Below the pieces are notes generated by a model, which saw nothing but the letters and a program-made list of their open reading frames with translations, was not told the DNA's origin and did not search any database. Source: RZZS01 sp964498755 (lineage in GTDB: Bacteria; Pseudomonadota; Alphaproteobacteria; Micavibrionales; Micavibrionaceae). Taken from it: a stretch of DNA of 25,060 nt. Location of the stretch: assembly GCA_964498755.1 (NCBI GenBank), contig CAZCIB010000034.1:1-25060 (forward strand). The letters are read 5' to 3'. Below are positions 7,376 to 16,325 of the stretch, piece by piece. Within the stretch, counting starts at the first letter, position 1, and each line of letters begins with the position of its first letter. The position numbers were made by a program, and so were the translations under genes.

Positions 7376-8587
7376 TCAGCTTTCTTCCGGGCATTCCAGC
7401 GCGACAACCGCCTGAGCCGCGACGCCTTCGCCGCGACCGGTAAAGCCAAGCTTCTCCGTGGTCGTCGCTTTGATATTCACACGACTTTGCGAGACTGACA
7501 AGATATTCGCGACGCGTTCGCGCATCTCTTCTCTGTAAGGGCCAATTTTAGGGGATTCGCAAATCAGGGTGATATCGGCATTGACAAGCCGCGCGTGATG
7601 TCCGGCCATGAGTTTGATGGCCTGTTGTAAAAAAATCGCGCTATCGGCGTTTTTCCATTCCGGGTTGGAGGGCGGGAAATGAAGTCCGATATCGCCTGCG
7701 CCGATCGCTCCCAGAATGGCGTCGGTCAAGGCGTGCAGGCCGACATCCGCATCGGAATGGCCATCTAAAGCGCGCGCGCAGGGGATATCGAGGCCGCACA
7801 GGCGGACGCTTTCGGCGGGCTTTGTGGAAAAGGCATGGACGTCGAAGCCGGTTCCGCTCCGGAATTCGTAACGATGATCGACAAGTTTTTCCGCCATTTC
7901 CCGGTCTTCCTGCGTTGTAATCTTGAAATTTGAGCGTTTGCCCCTGATCAGTCTGGTCGGTATCCCCAAAGCATGCATAAGCGCCGTATCGTCGGTGGCG
8001 TCAGAGACGTTATTTATCAGGGCATTTTCATGCGCCTTGCGTATGGCGCCGTAACGAAAGCCCTGAGGCGTTTGAAGCAAGCGCGTTTTTGCGCGGTCAA
8101 TGCGTATGGCGGGATCAATGTAATGATCCTTTTCTGAAACCGCCGTATCTGCCAGAGGCGCGGCGAGGCTGACTGAAGAATTGTCTTTAAGGCTTTCTAT
8201 TATTCTTATTATTTCATTTTTCTCAACAAACGGCCTTGCCGCGTCATGGATCAGAACAAAGTCATCTGCGCCGCATTGGAGCGCTTTTAGGCCGTTCCGG
8301 ACGCTTTCCTGACGCGTCCCGCCGCCGGTCACCGGAGCTGGCAAATCCAGCCCCTTCATCGCGTCATCGTATAAATCCCTATGCTCCGGGTGAATGACGA
8401 CGCGCACGGTTTCTATTTCGGAAAGGTTCAGGAATCTCTCGACCGTTCGGCGCAGAACCGGCTTGCCGCCGAGCGGCATATATTGCTTGGGAACGCCGTT
8501 CCCGCCCATGCGGCTGCCTGTGCCGGCGGCAACGACGAGAACATGCGTGAGGCGGCCGGATAAAGCTTTGCTTGCTAAAGTTTCCAT
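7376..8587 (-). CDS. ispDF: Bifunctional IspD/IspF of the MEP isoprenoid pathway
   Basis: Two enzymes are fused in 403 aa. Residues about 14-236 are IspD (2-C-methyl-D-erythritol 4-phosphate cytidylyltransferase), with AAGTGSRMGG at 20-29, PKQY, IHDAARPF at 113-120 and the KITTQED segment. Residues about 243-400 are IspF (2,4-cyclodiphosphate synthase), with GTGFDVHAF (metal ligands D249, H251), DGHSDADVGLHALTDA and the C-terminal TTTEKLGFTGRGEG. IspDF fusions are known in alphaproteobacteria and epsilonproteobacteria. The start lies only 8 bases from the divergent ntrY start, so its promoter must overlap the ntrY 5' coding region. It is the first gene of a run with pgpA, cinA and the glycosyltransferase. 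Confidence 0.96.
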   Translation of the reverse strand: METLASKALSGRLTHVLVVAAGTGSRMGGNGVPKQYMPLGGKPVLRRTVERFLNLSEIETVRVVIHPEHRDLYDDAMKGLDLPAPVTGGGTRQESVRNGLKALQCGADDFVLIHDAARPFVEKNEIIRIIESLKDNSSVSLAAPLADTAVSEKDHYIDPAIRIDRAKTRLLQTPQGFRYGAIRKAHENALINNVSDATDDTALMHALGIPTRLIRGKRSNFKITTQEDREMAEKLVDHRYEFRSGTGFDVHAFSTKPAESVRLCGLDIPCARALDGHSDADVGLHALTDAILGAIGAGDIGLHFPPSNPEWKNADSAIFLQQAIKLMAGHHARLVNADITLICESPKIGPYREEMRERVANILSVSQSRVNIKATTTEKLGFTGRGEGVAAQAVVALECPEES

Positions 8588-8595
8588 AGGATTGT

Positions 8596-11106
8596 ATGCT
8601 CCCCCCTATGCGGAATCTGTGGATATTCCTAAAAGAACTGCGCGTCAAGTTTTCGATGTTGCTTGCATTTATGCGCCGCCCGCGCGAAAACAAGGAACAG
8701 GGTCATGCGCATGTTGAGTCGGATGAGCCTGAGCACAGCGTTGCCGGTTCCGGCTTGAATTCTGCCACATCCAACGGTTCATCTTCCATGGCGATAATGA
8801 CAGCAAATCCTTATGCCTACCGTTACCGCGGACGAAGCCGGATTTATTCAGCCTATGAATCCTTCCGCCGAAGCGGCTGGGAGCGGAAACTCGGCATTTT
8901 GCTGGGGCTCGCCGCGATTGTTTCCGGCTTTTCAACCTATGCGGCCCTCAAGGCCATGCCGCCGTTCGGGGATGATACCGACACGATCATATGGCTGCTT
9001 AATCTTGATCTTGTCATTCTCTTGTTGCTTGTGGCGCTTATTTCGTGGCGGGTAGTCGCGCTCTGGTCGGGCCGCAAAAAGGGCGCGGCGGGATCGCAGC
9101 TGCATATCAGGCTTGTCCTGATATTCAGCGTTCTTGCCGCGACGCCGGCGATTTTAATGACGTTATTTTCAGCGTATTTCTTTCATTTTGGCATCCAGAC
9201 CTGGTTCAGCGACCGCGTAAAGACGGCGGTGATGGAGTCACAGGCCGTTGCGGAAGCCTATCTTCATGAGCATCAGCAGGTAATTCGCGCCGACACGCTT
9301 GCGATGGCCAATGACCTGGACCGGCAGGCCTCCATGCTCGTAGCCAATCAGGCCGTTTTTGACCGGGTGATGCGTACGCAGTCCATGTTGCGGAACCTGT
9401 CGGAAGCCATAGTCTTTGACAGCAAGGGCAGAATCCTCGCCGAGACGGGCCTGACATTTACGCTCGAATTCGCCGAACTGCCCGATTATGCCCTGGAGCA
9501 GGCCGGGAGCGGCGACGTCGTTTTGATGACCGGCGCAAGCGATGACCGCATACGCGCGCTCGTCAAGCTCAATAATTTTTTTGACAGCTATCTGTTTGTC
9601 GGGCGCATGGTTGATCCGGTGGTGCTCTCGCACCTTCAGGACACGCGCCAGGCCGCCGCCCAGTATGAAGAGCTGGAAGGGCGCTATTCCAATCTGCAGT
9701 TTTCCGCGATCCTGATTTTTATCGTTGTCGCCCTCATCATTCTTCTGGCTGCGGTATGGTTCGGACTGGTGCTAGCGCGCCAGCTTGTCGCGCCGATCGG
9801 GACGCTGATTTCGGCGGCTGACCGCGTACGCGCCGGAGATCTTTCCGCGCGGGTTCCGGAATCCAAAACATTTGACGAGTTTGACTATCTTGCGCGCTCC
9901 TTTAACCGCATGACCAGCCAGATACAGAGCCAGCGCGATGAGCTTGTCGACGCGAACCGTCAGCTTGACCACAGGCGCCGCTTTACCGAAACCGTTCTCG
10001 CCGGCGTGTCTTCCGGAGTCGTCGGGGTTAACGAGCAGGGGGAAATTACGCTCATCAATACGATGATGTGCGATATTCTGACGAATGAATCCTCGGCATT
10101 GATCGGGCGCGATATTGAGGAAATTATTCCGGGCGTCCGGTTCCATCTGCAAAACGCGCATGAACGCCCCAGCCGTGTTACGCAGGCGGAAATTCCATAT
10201 ATTACAGGGGATAACGAACGACTGACCCTGCTTGTCAGAATAGCGATAGAATTGATCGGCGAGGAAGACAAGGGCGCCGTACTGACGTTTGATGACATTA
10301 CCGAATTGCAGGCGGCGCAGCGCAAGGCGGCGTGGGCGGACGTGGCGCGCAGGATCGCGCACGAGATCAAAAATCCGCTGACCCCGATACAGCTTTCCGC
10401 AGAGAGGCTCAGGCGGAAATATCTGCGGCAGATTGACGAGGGCGCGGACACCTTTGAGAGCTGCATCGATACGATCATACGTCATGTGGGCGATATTGGC
10501 CGTATGGTAAATGAATTCTCTTCCTTCGCGCGCATGCCGGAACCTGTGATGAAAGAAGAAAACATACTGAAAATTATCCGGGACGCCGTAATGTTTCAGC
10601 AACAGGCCCATGCCGGCATAGTTTTTGATTTGTCGGGACAGGCTTTCAATGATGAGCGGATCTGCTGTTGCTGTGACGCCGCGCAAGTGCTTCAGGCTCT
10701 GACAAATTTGCTTCAGAACTCTATCGATTCAATAGAGTCGCGGCGCGAGTCCGATTTTTCGTTCCAGTCCGGCCGGGTGGACGTCCAGGTTACGTATCGC
10801 GAGGAGCAGATTTACATAGCCGTCATTGATAATGGAATCGGTTTGCCGGAATCTGAACAGGCAATGCAACTGACCGAGCCTTACGTCACCTTGAAAGAAA
10901 AGGGCACGGGTCTCGGGCTTGCAATTGTCAAGAAAATTATGGAAGATCACAATGGCCGCCTGATTATAGGAAAGCCGGCATGGATGGACTCCTTAAGCGA
11001 TAAGGGCAGTGAGCAGGGTAAAGGCGCCGTTATTATACTTGCTCTTCCAACCGGACATTGTAGTTCACTTTCGCAAACCATGGACAACGGTACGAAGGCC
11101 GCATGA
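8596..11106 (+). CDS. ntrY: NtrY-type sensor histidine kinase
   Basis: A membrane sensor kinase (836 aa from this start) paired with NtrX. Order: a variable polar N-terminus (1-95); helices at about 99-119, 131-157 and 171-199; a periplasmic region to about 368; a helix at 369-394; HAMP at about 393-445; PAS at about 463-570; dimerisation domain with phosphoacceptor His589 in AHEIKNPLTPIQLSAERLRRKY; and an ATPase domain with N-box NLLQNSIDSI, DNGIGLP and GTGLGLAIVKK. NtrYX responds to nitrogen and redox conditions in alphaproteobacteria. AGGA sits 4 bases before the ATG; ATGs at 8608 and 8788 are alternatives because the first 64 residues are unlike the family core. A run of four cysteines (690-693) in the ATPase domain is odd. 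It overlaps ntrX by ATGA. Confidence 0.92.
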   Translation: MLPPMRNLWIFLKELRVKFSMLLAFMRRPRENKEQGHAHVESDEPEHSVAGSGLNSATSNGSSSMAIMTANPYAYRYRGRSRIYSAYESFRRSGWERKLGILLGLAAIVSGFSTYAALKAMPPFGDDTDTIIWLLNLDLVILLLLVALISWRVVALWSGRKKGAAGSQLHIRLVLIFSVLAATPAILMTLFSAYFFHFGIQTWFSDRVKTAVMESQAVAEAYLHEHQQVIRADTLAMANDLDRQASMLVANQAVFDRVMRTQSMLRNLSEAIVFDSKGRILAETGLTFTLEFAELPDYALEQAGSGDVVLMTGASDDRIRALVKLNNFFDSYLFVGRMVDPVVLSHLQDTRQAAAQYEELEGRYSNLQFSAILIFIVVALIILLAAVWFGLVLARQLVAPIGTLISAADRVRAGDLSARVPESKTFDEFDYLARSFNRMTSQIQSQRDELVDANRQLDHRRRFTETVLAGVSSGVVGVNEQGEITLINTMMCDILTNESSALIGRDIEEIIPGVRFHLQNAHERPSRVTQAEIPYITGDNERLTLLVRIAIELIGEEDKGAVLTFDDITELQAAQRKAAWADVARRIAHEIKNPLTPIQLSAERLRRKYLRQIDEGADTFESCIDTIIRHVGDIGRMVNEFSSFARMPEPVMKEENILKIIRDAVMFQQQAHAGIVFDLSGQAFNDERICCCCDAAQVLQALTNLLQNSIDSIESRRESDFSFQSGRVDVQVTYREEQIYIAVIDNGIGLPESEQAMQLTEPYVTLKEKGTGLGLAIVKKIMEDHNGRLIIGKPAWMDSLSDKGSEQGKGAVIILALPTGHCSSLSQTMDNGTKAA

Positions 11107-12509
11107 CAGGCAATGCCGATATTTTGATAATTGACGATGAGCGCGACATATGCGCGCTTATACAGGGTATACTCGAGGACGAGGGGTACGCCACGCGCAC
11201 GGCGCAAAATTCTTCGGCGGCCCTTTCGGAAATGGAGGCGCGCGCGCCAGACTTGGTCGTGCTTGATATCTGGCTTCAGAACAGTCAGATGGACGGCCTG
11301 GAAATTCTTGAAAAGATTAAGGACGACCATCCTTACTTGCCCGTAGTAATGATCAGCGGTCACGGCACTATTGAAACGGCCGTGAACGCCCTCAAGCTTG
11401 GCGCTTACGATTTTATTGAAAAACCGTTCAAGTCCGACCGTTTGCTGGTCCTGATTCAGCGGGCACTGGAGACGGCGTCTCTCAGAAAAGAAAACCAGAT
11501 TCTGAAAACGCAGGCGAAAGCGCCGGACGAGATGGTTGGCGAATCCCCGAATATCGCTGCGTTGCAGCATGTTCTCGCCAGAGTCGGACCTACGAACAGC
11601 CGCGTGCTTATCACGGGCGAAGCGGGAACGGGAAAGGATCTTGCCGCCCGTCTTTTGCATCAGAAATCGAACAGGCGGGACGGTCCTTATGTCGCTTTAA
11701 ACTGCGCTATTCTGAATCCTGACAGGCTTGAGATCGAGCTTTTCGGGGCGGAGGTCGGCAATGACGCGGAAGGTCCCAAAACGGGGGTTCTCGAACAGGC
11801 GCATGGCGGAACGTTATTGCTGGATGAGGTTGCCGATATGCCGCTCGCCACGCAGGGAAAAATCGTACGCGTACTGCAGGAGCAGAGATTTACCCGCGTC
11901 GGCGGCAAGGAGAGCCTGCAGGTTGACGTGCGAATTCTCGCGACGACAAACCGCAGTCTGGAAGAATTAATCGCGGAAGGGCGTTTCCGCCAGGATCTTT
12001 ATTACAGGCTGAACGTCGTTCCAATTGATATTTTGCCGCTGCGCGAACGCTTGCAGGACGTGCCCTTGCTGGTTGCGCAATTCATAAAGCAATATTCCCG
12101 CCAGAATGGCGTTCCCGGAAAAGAAATTACGGCCGGCGCGCTAGCGATACTCCAGTCCTATCAGTGGCCCGGAAATGTGCGGCAGTTGAGAAACGTGATT
12201 GAGTGGATCATGATCATGCACAGCGGTTGCGAGGTGATTCACGCCGAGCATTTGCCGCCGGATATCTTGTCCGGGCAGGCGGGCGGCAATGATAATGCCC
12301 AGGCAAGCGCCAATCATGAATACATGACGCTGCCGCTGCGCGCCGCGCGCGAAATTTTTGAGCGCGATTATTTGATGACGCAACTGTCGCGTTTTAACGG
12401 CAATATCTCCAAAACGGCCCAGTTTATCGGGATGGAACGTTCCGCGCTGCACAGGAAGCTGCGAATGCTGGAAATTGTTCCGTCGGAAAAGCAGCAAAAA
12501 ACCGGATGA
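11103..12509 (+). CDS. ntrX: NtrX response regulator (AAA+/Fis)
   Basis: 468 aa. A receiver domain (6-125) has acidic pocket D11-D12, phosphoacceptor D55 in VVLDIWL and K107. A sigma54-type AAA+ domain (143-370) has Walker A GEAGTGKD (172-179), Walker B LLLDEV and an arginine-rich sensor region. A C-terminal Fis-type helix-turn-helix (about 428-456, SKTAQFIGMERSALHRKL) follows. The loop that carries GAFTGA in true sigma54 activators reads FGAEVGNDAEGPKTG, so direct sigma54 contact is unlikely. This fits what is known of alphaproteobacterial NtrX. Its start overlaps the ntrY stop by 4 bases. ntrB and ntrC, which often precede this pair, are absent here. Confidence 0.95.
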   Translation: MTGNADILIIDDERDICALIQGILEDEGYATRTAQNSSAALSEMEARAPDLVVLDIWLQNSQMDGLEILEKIKDDHPYLPVVMISGHGTIETAVNALKLGAYDFIEKPFKSDRLLVLIQRALETASLRKENQILKTQAKAPDEMVGESPNIAALQHVLARVGPTNSRVLITGEAGTGKDLAARLLHQKSNRRDGPYVALNCAILNPDRLEIELFGAEVGNDAEGPKTGVLEQAHGGTLLLDEVADMPLATQGKIVRVLQEQRFTRVGGKESLQVDVRILATTNRSLEELIAEGRFRQDLYYRLNVVPIDILPLRERLQDVPLLVAQFIKQYSRQNGVPGKEITAGALAILQSYQWPGNVRQLRNVIEWIMIMHSGCEVIHAEHLPPDILSGQAGGNDNAQASANHEYMTLPLRAAREIFERDYLMTQLSRFNGNISKTAQFIGMERSALHRKLRMLEIVPSEKQQKTG

Positions 12510-12608
12510 TCAAAAAGCGACGGCGGTCGGTCAGAGCCTGTTTACACGGGCGCCTGAATTGCGCATTCTTAAAACGGCTTTTGTACACACACCAGAAAAG
12601 ATAAACAG

Positions 12609-13985
12609 ATGCGCGTAATTATATGCGGGGCGGGTCAGGTTGGCGTCAACATCGCGGCTTATCTCGCGCGGGAAGACAATGACGTCACTATTATCGACAA
12701 GAACCCTGCGATTATCGGCGAGATTAATGATGAGCTGGACGTCAACGGCATTTGCGGCTATGCGTCGCATCCGGACGTGCTTGATCAGGCCGGCGCCAAT
12801 GATGCGGACATGATCATAGCAGTGACGCGGTCGGATGAAGTGAATATGGTTGCCTGTCAGGTTGCGCATTCGCTCTTCAATGTGCCGCGAAAAATCGCGC
12901 GCGTGCGTGACCGCGCTTATCTGGAACCGGCATGGTCGAACCTGTTCAGCAGAATGCATATGCCGATTGACACAATCGTATCTCCGGAAATCGAGGTTGC
13001 CAAGGCGATCTCCCGGCGTCTTAGCGTTCCGGGTACAACGAACGTTTTACCGCTGGCTGAAGGTAAAGTGCATATGGTTGGCGTAATCTGTACCGAGACA
13101 TGCCCCGTCGTTAACACGCCCTTGCGCCAGCTTACAAGCCTCTTCCCGGACCTGAATGTGGAAATCGTCGCAATTATAAGGGGGAATAAGGCTCTTTTGC
13201 CGGATAGCGATGACCAGATCATAATATCCGACGAGGTTTATTTCTGCGTCGATACGCGGCATTTAAAGCGCGCCCTGATAGCTTTCGGACATGAGGAAGT
13301 TGAAGCGCGCCGGGTCATAGTGGTGGGCGGCGGCAACATTGGCTTCGATCTGGTGGAACTGCTCACGCGCGCGCAAAAGGATTTAAGGCTGAAGATTATC
13401 GAGCAAAACGAGGCGCGCGCTGTTTTTTTGAGCGAACAACTAGAAAATGTCGTGGTGTTGCATGGCGACGGTCTGGATAAGGATATACTTGACGAGGCGG
13501 ATATTGAAAACGCGGAAACGCTGATAGCGGTCACTGACGATGACGAGGCGAATATTATGGGTTCTCTGCTCGCCAAGGAATACGGGTGCGAGCGCGTGAT
13601 AACGCTCGTGAATAAAAATGTTTACATGCCGCTGATACATACTCTGGGCATTGACGCGGTTGTTTCTCCGCGCGCCATCACCGTATTCACTATCATGCAG
13701 CATGTGCGCCGCGGCAGGATTAAGGAGCTGCATACGATCCGTGACGGCTTTGCGGAAGTGATTGAAGCGGAAGCGTCGGATACGTCGGCTATTGTAAACA
13801 CGCCTTTGGAAAACCTGGGCTTGCCTTCCCAGATGATTATAGGCGCGATCGTTCGCAAGGATGAAGTGATTGTCCCGCGGCCTTCAACTATAATCCGTCC
13901 CGGAGACAGGGTTATCATGCTGGCGGCGCAAGGGGCGGTCGGACGCGTTGAGAAGTTGTTCTCGGTTCAGGTTGATCTCGTATGA
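12609..13985 (+). CDS. trkA: Trk potassium uptake regulatory protein TrkA
   Basis: A peripheral NAD-binding subunit of the Trk potassium transporter (458 aa). Two RCK modules are visible: the first begins MRVIICGAGQVG with the acidic residue of IIDKN ending the second beta strand, and the second begins at about 235 with RVIVVGGGNIGFDLVE. Each is followed by a TrkA-C region, the last ending near PGDRVIMLAA. The order ntrYX-trkA-hfq-hflX is characteristic of alphaproteobacteria. The TrkH/TrkG channel is not in the window. The 99-base gap after ntrX lacks a clear terminator. The stop codon overlaps the next start by 4 bases. Confidence 0.95.
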   Translation: MRVIICGAGQVGVNIAAYLAREDNDVTIIDKNPAIIGEINDELDVNGICGYASHPDVLDQAGANDADMIIAVTRSDEVNMVACQVAHSLFNVPRKIARVRDRAYLEPAWSNLFSRMHMPIDTIVSPEIEVAKAISRRLSVPGTTNVLPLAEGKVHMVGVICTETCPVVNTPLRQLTSLFPDLNVEIVAIIRGNKALLPDSDDQIIISDEVYFCVDTRHLKRALIAFGHEEVEARRVIVVGGGNIGFDLVELLTRAQKDLRLKIIEQNEARAVFLSEQLENVVVLHGDGLDKDILDEADIENAETLIAVTDDDEANIMGSLLAKEYGCERVITLVNKNVYMPLIHTLGIDAVVSPRAITVFTIMQHVRRGRIKELHTIRDGFAEVIEAEASDTSAIVNTPLENLGLPSQMIIGAIVRKDEVIVPRPSTIIRPGDRVIMLAAQGAVGRVEKLFSVQVDLV

Positions 13986-14671
13986 ACGATACGGGTTCAG
14001 GAAAAGGGGAATTCCCCGGACTTATCCTTTTTGACTGGGACGGAACCATTGTCGACAGTTATGGATTCCTGAAAGCGGCGCATAACCATGTACGGGAAAG
14101 GTTTGGTTTCCTCCCCTGGAGCGATGCGGATTTTAAAACAATTTTGCGGCATTCAACCCGGGAAATCTATGGCCAGCTTTACGGGAATCGCGAGGATGAG
14201 GCGACGGCGACGCTGCGGCGTTATGTCGATGAAAATCACAGGGACTCTCTGCATTTGATGGATGGCGCGGATGAACTGGTTACTTATTTGCGCGAAAATG
14301 GAACGAATACGGGCGTGGTTAGTAATAAACGTCATGAGCGTCTGGCGGCGGATGTCGCGTCGCTCGGCTGGGACACAGTGTTTAAAACCGTAGTCGGGGC
14401 GGGGAAGGCGCAAAGGGATAAGCCTGCGGCCGATCCTCTTTCGCTTGCGGTTGAGGAGAGCGGTTATGAAGGGCCGATTTCCCGCGTATGGTATGTTGGC
14501 GATACCATCACGGATATGGAATGTGCGGCGGCTTCTGGCGTGACGGCGGTTTTTGTTGAGCATGGAATGGGGGATTTTAAGGACGTGTCGCATTTAAAAC
14601 CGCGATATGTTTTTCAAAACCTTACGGACTTAACTGCTTTTCTGAGAAAATATGATTCGAAGAGCGACTAG
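13982..14671 (+). CDS. HAD-superfamily phosphatase, phosphoglycolate phosphatase-like
   Basis: 229 aa with motif I FDWDGTIVDS (nucleophile D18, acid D20), motif II around VVSNKRHERL, motif III Lys in AQRDKPAADP and motif IV VGDTITDMECAAASG. An alpha-helical cap lies between motifs I and II (about 30-100), as in the GPH/Gph subfamily. The substrate is a small phosphorylated metabolite; phosphoglycolate, pyrophosphate or a nucleotide are possible and sequence alone does not decide. The ATGA overlap with trkA indicates translational coupling. Its insertion between trkA and hfq is not part of the commonest gene order. Confidence 0.82.
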   Translation: MNDTGSGKGEFPGLILFDWDGTIVDSYGFLKAAHNHVRERFGFLPWSDADFKTILRHSTREIYGQLYGNREDEATATLRRYVDENHRDSLHLMDGADELVTYLRENGTNTGVVSNKRHERLAADVASLGWDTVFKTVVGAGKAQRDKPAADPLSLAVEESGYEGPISRVWYVGDTITDMECAAASGVTAVFVEHGMGDFKDVSHLKPRYVFQNLTDLTAFLRKYDSKSD

Positions 14672-14740
14672 GGACTTGCCAGACGCGCGGCAAGACTTTA
14701 AATACTTTGATTATACTAAACTCCGGAGATTTGTAATATT

Positions 14741-15001
14741 ATGGTTGAGAAATCACAAAGCGTGCAGGATGTCTTTTTGAACCGCATCCGCAAGGAAAAA
14801 ATGACAGTTACGGTATTCCTCGTGAACGGCGTTAAGCTTCAGGGAATTGTGACGTGGTTTGATAACTTTTCTATACTGCTGAAACGCGATTCACATATTC
14901 AGCTGGTTTACAAGCATGCGGTTTCAACGATTATGCCTGGCGGCCCGCTCAAGCTGTACGAAGAAACGGAAGAGACTTCCGAAACCACCAGCGCGAGTTA
15001 A
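14741..15001 (+). CDS. hfq: RNA chaperone Hfq
   Basis: 86 aa with the Sm1 region from about 8 to 55 (VQDVFLNRIRKEKMTVTVFLVNGVK... with the Q8-type and FDNFSILL elements) and the Sm2 motif YKHAVSTI. The acidic/Thr-rich tail is short. Hfq pairs small RNAs with mRNAs. GGAGA lies 11 bases upstream of the ATG. A TATACT element at 14712-14717 in an AT-rich stretch may be a -10, which would give hfq its own promoter. hflX follows after 10 bases, the usual hfq-hflX pair. Confidence 0.97.
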   Translation: MVEKSQSVQDVFLNRIRKEKMTVTVFLVNGVKLQGIVTWFDNFSILLKRDSHIQLVYKHAVSTIMPGGPLKLYEETEETSETTSAS

Positions 15002-15011
15002 AAGGCCTTGA

Positions 15012-16325
15012 ATGCAGGACAGCGCGCTTATTCTGCATCCAGTTGTCGTTTCTGAAAGTTCGCGTGAATGGGAAAAAGAGGAGTGCGAGGAGGCGGAAGG
15101 CCTTGCGCGCGCGATTGGTCTGCAGGTTCTGGAAGCCGTTGTCGTAAAGCTGCAGCGCGTTATTCCCGGCACGTTCATTGGCAAGGGCAAGCTTCAGGAA
15201 CTGGCCGATAAGGTTGAAGCGTTTGCGCCCGACGTTGTCATCTTTAACTGCATGTTGTCGCCTGTGCAGCAGCGTAATCTTGAACAGGCTCTCAAATCGA
15301 AGGTTATTGACCGGACGGGCCTAATTCTGGAAATCTTCGGCGAGCGCGCGCAAACAAAAGAGGGGAGCCTGCAGGTCGAGCTCGCGCAGCTGGACTATCA
15401 GCGTTCGCGCCTCGTCAAATCCTGGACGCACCTTGAACGGCAGCGAGGCGGCGCGGGTTTTATGGGCGGCCCCGGTGAAACGCAGCTGGAAATCGACAGG
15501 CGCCTGATTACCGATAAAATAGCAAGGCTGAAGAAACAGATTAATGATGTTCGCCGGACCCGCGATTTGGCGCGCAAAAGCCGGGAGCAGGTTCCTTTTC
15601 CCGTTGTCGCGCTCGTCGGTTATACGAACGCAGGAAAGTCCACGCTGTTTAACCGGTTGACTCAAGCCGGCGTTTTTGCCGAAGATTTACCGTTTGCGAC
15701 GCTGGACCCGACCATGCGGCGCATTGATTTGCCGAACGGACAGCCCGTTATTTTATCTGATACGGTCGGCTTTATATCCGATTTGCCAACAAGCCTGGTT
15801 GCCGCGTTCCGGGCGACTTTGGAACAAATTAATTATGCGGAAGTTATTGTCCATGTCCGCGATATCGCGCGGCGGGATACCGATGCGCAGAAAGAAGATG
15901 TTATTTCCGTGCTGGGCGAATTGGGAATCGATTACAGCGATGACCCGCGAATCATCGAGGTTTACAACAAAATTGACAATCTGAATGATAGTGAACGGGA
16001 AGACCTTCACAGACCACTATCTTTATATCGCAATATCGCGGCTGTTTCCGCGCTTACGGGAGAAGGCTGCGGTAACTTGCTAAAAAAGATACAGGATATG
16101 GTTTGCGCGGGCAGATCGGAGGTTGTTTATTCTGTTGAGGCGGGAGCCGGGCAGGCCCTTGCGTGGCTTTATCAAAATGCGGAAGTTGTAAAAAACGACC
16201 ACAAAGAGTCGCGCCTGTTGTTGCGCGTGTTGATTGAGCCGGCCAATATTGAAAAATTTAAAAGCAGATTTGGGATATATCCCCTGTCAAATGAGGAATA
16301 CGCGGCGGCTTATGCAACGAGATAA
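15012..16325 (+). CDS. hflX: Ribosome-associated GTPase HflX
   Basis: 437 aa. The N-terminal nucleotide-binding-like domain and the coiled linker include the Gly-rich stretch GGAGFMGGPGETQLEIDRR (146-164). The G domain has G1 GYTNAGKS (203-210), G3 DTVGF (250-254) and G4 NKID (319-322). HflX splits stalled or hibernating ribosomes, especially after stress. It starts 10 bases after hfq and overlaps the following phosphatase gene by 14 bases. Confidence 0.96.
   Translation: MQDSALILHPVVVSESSREWEKEECEEAEGLARAIGLQVLEAVVVKLQRVIPGTFIGKGKLQELADKVEAFAPDVVIFNCMLSPVQQRNLEQALKSKVIDRTGLILEIFGERAQTKEGSLQVELAQLDYQRSRLVKSWTHLERQRGGAGFMGGPGETQLEIDRRLITDKIARLKKQINDVRRTRDLARKSREQVPFPVVALVGYTNAGKSTLFNRLTQAGVFAEDLPFATLDPTMRRIDLPNGQPVILSDTVGFISDLPTSLVAAFRATLEQINYAEVIVHVRDIARRDTDAQKEDVISVLGELGIDYSDDPRIIEVYNKIDNLNDSEREDLHRPLSLYRNIAAVSALTGEGCGNLLKKIQDMVCAGRSEVVYSVEAGAGQALAWLYQNAEVVKNDHKESRLLLRVLIEPANIEKFKSRFGIYPLSNEEYAAAYATR

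Noticed and set aside
9772..10686. 304-residue ORF antisense to ntrY
   Set aside because: It runs opposite the HAMP, PAS and kinase region of ntrY, has no recognisable domain, and is explained as a complementary shadow.
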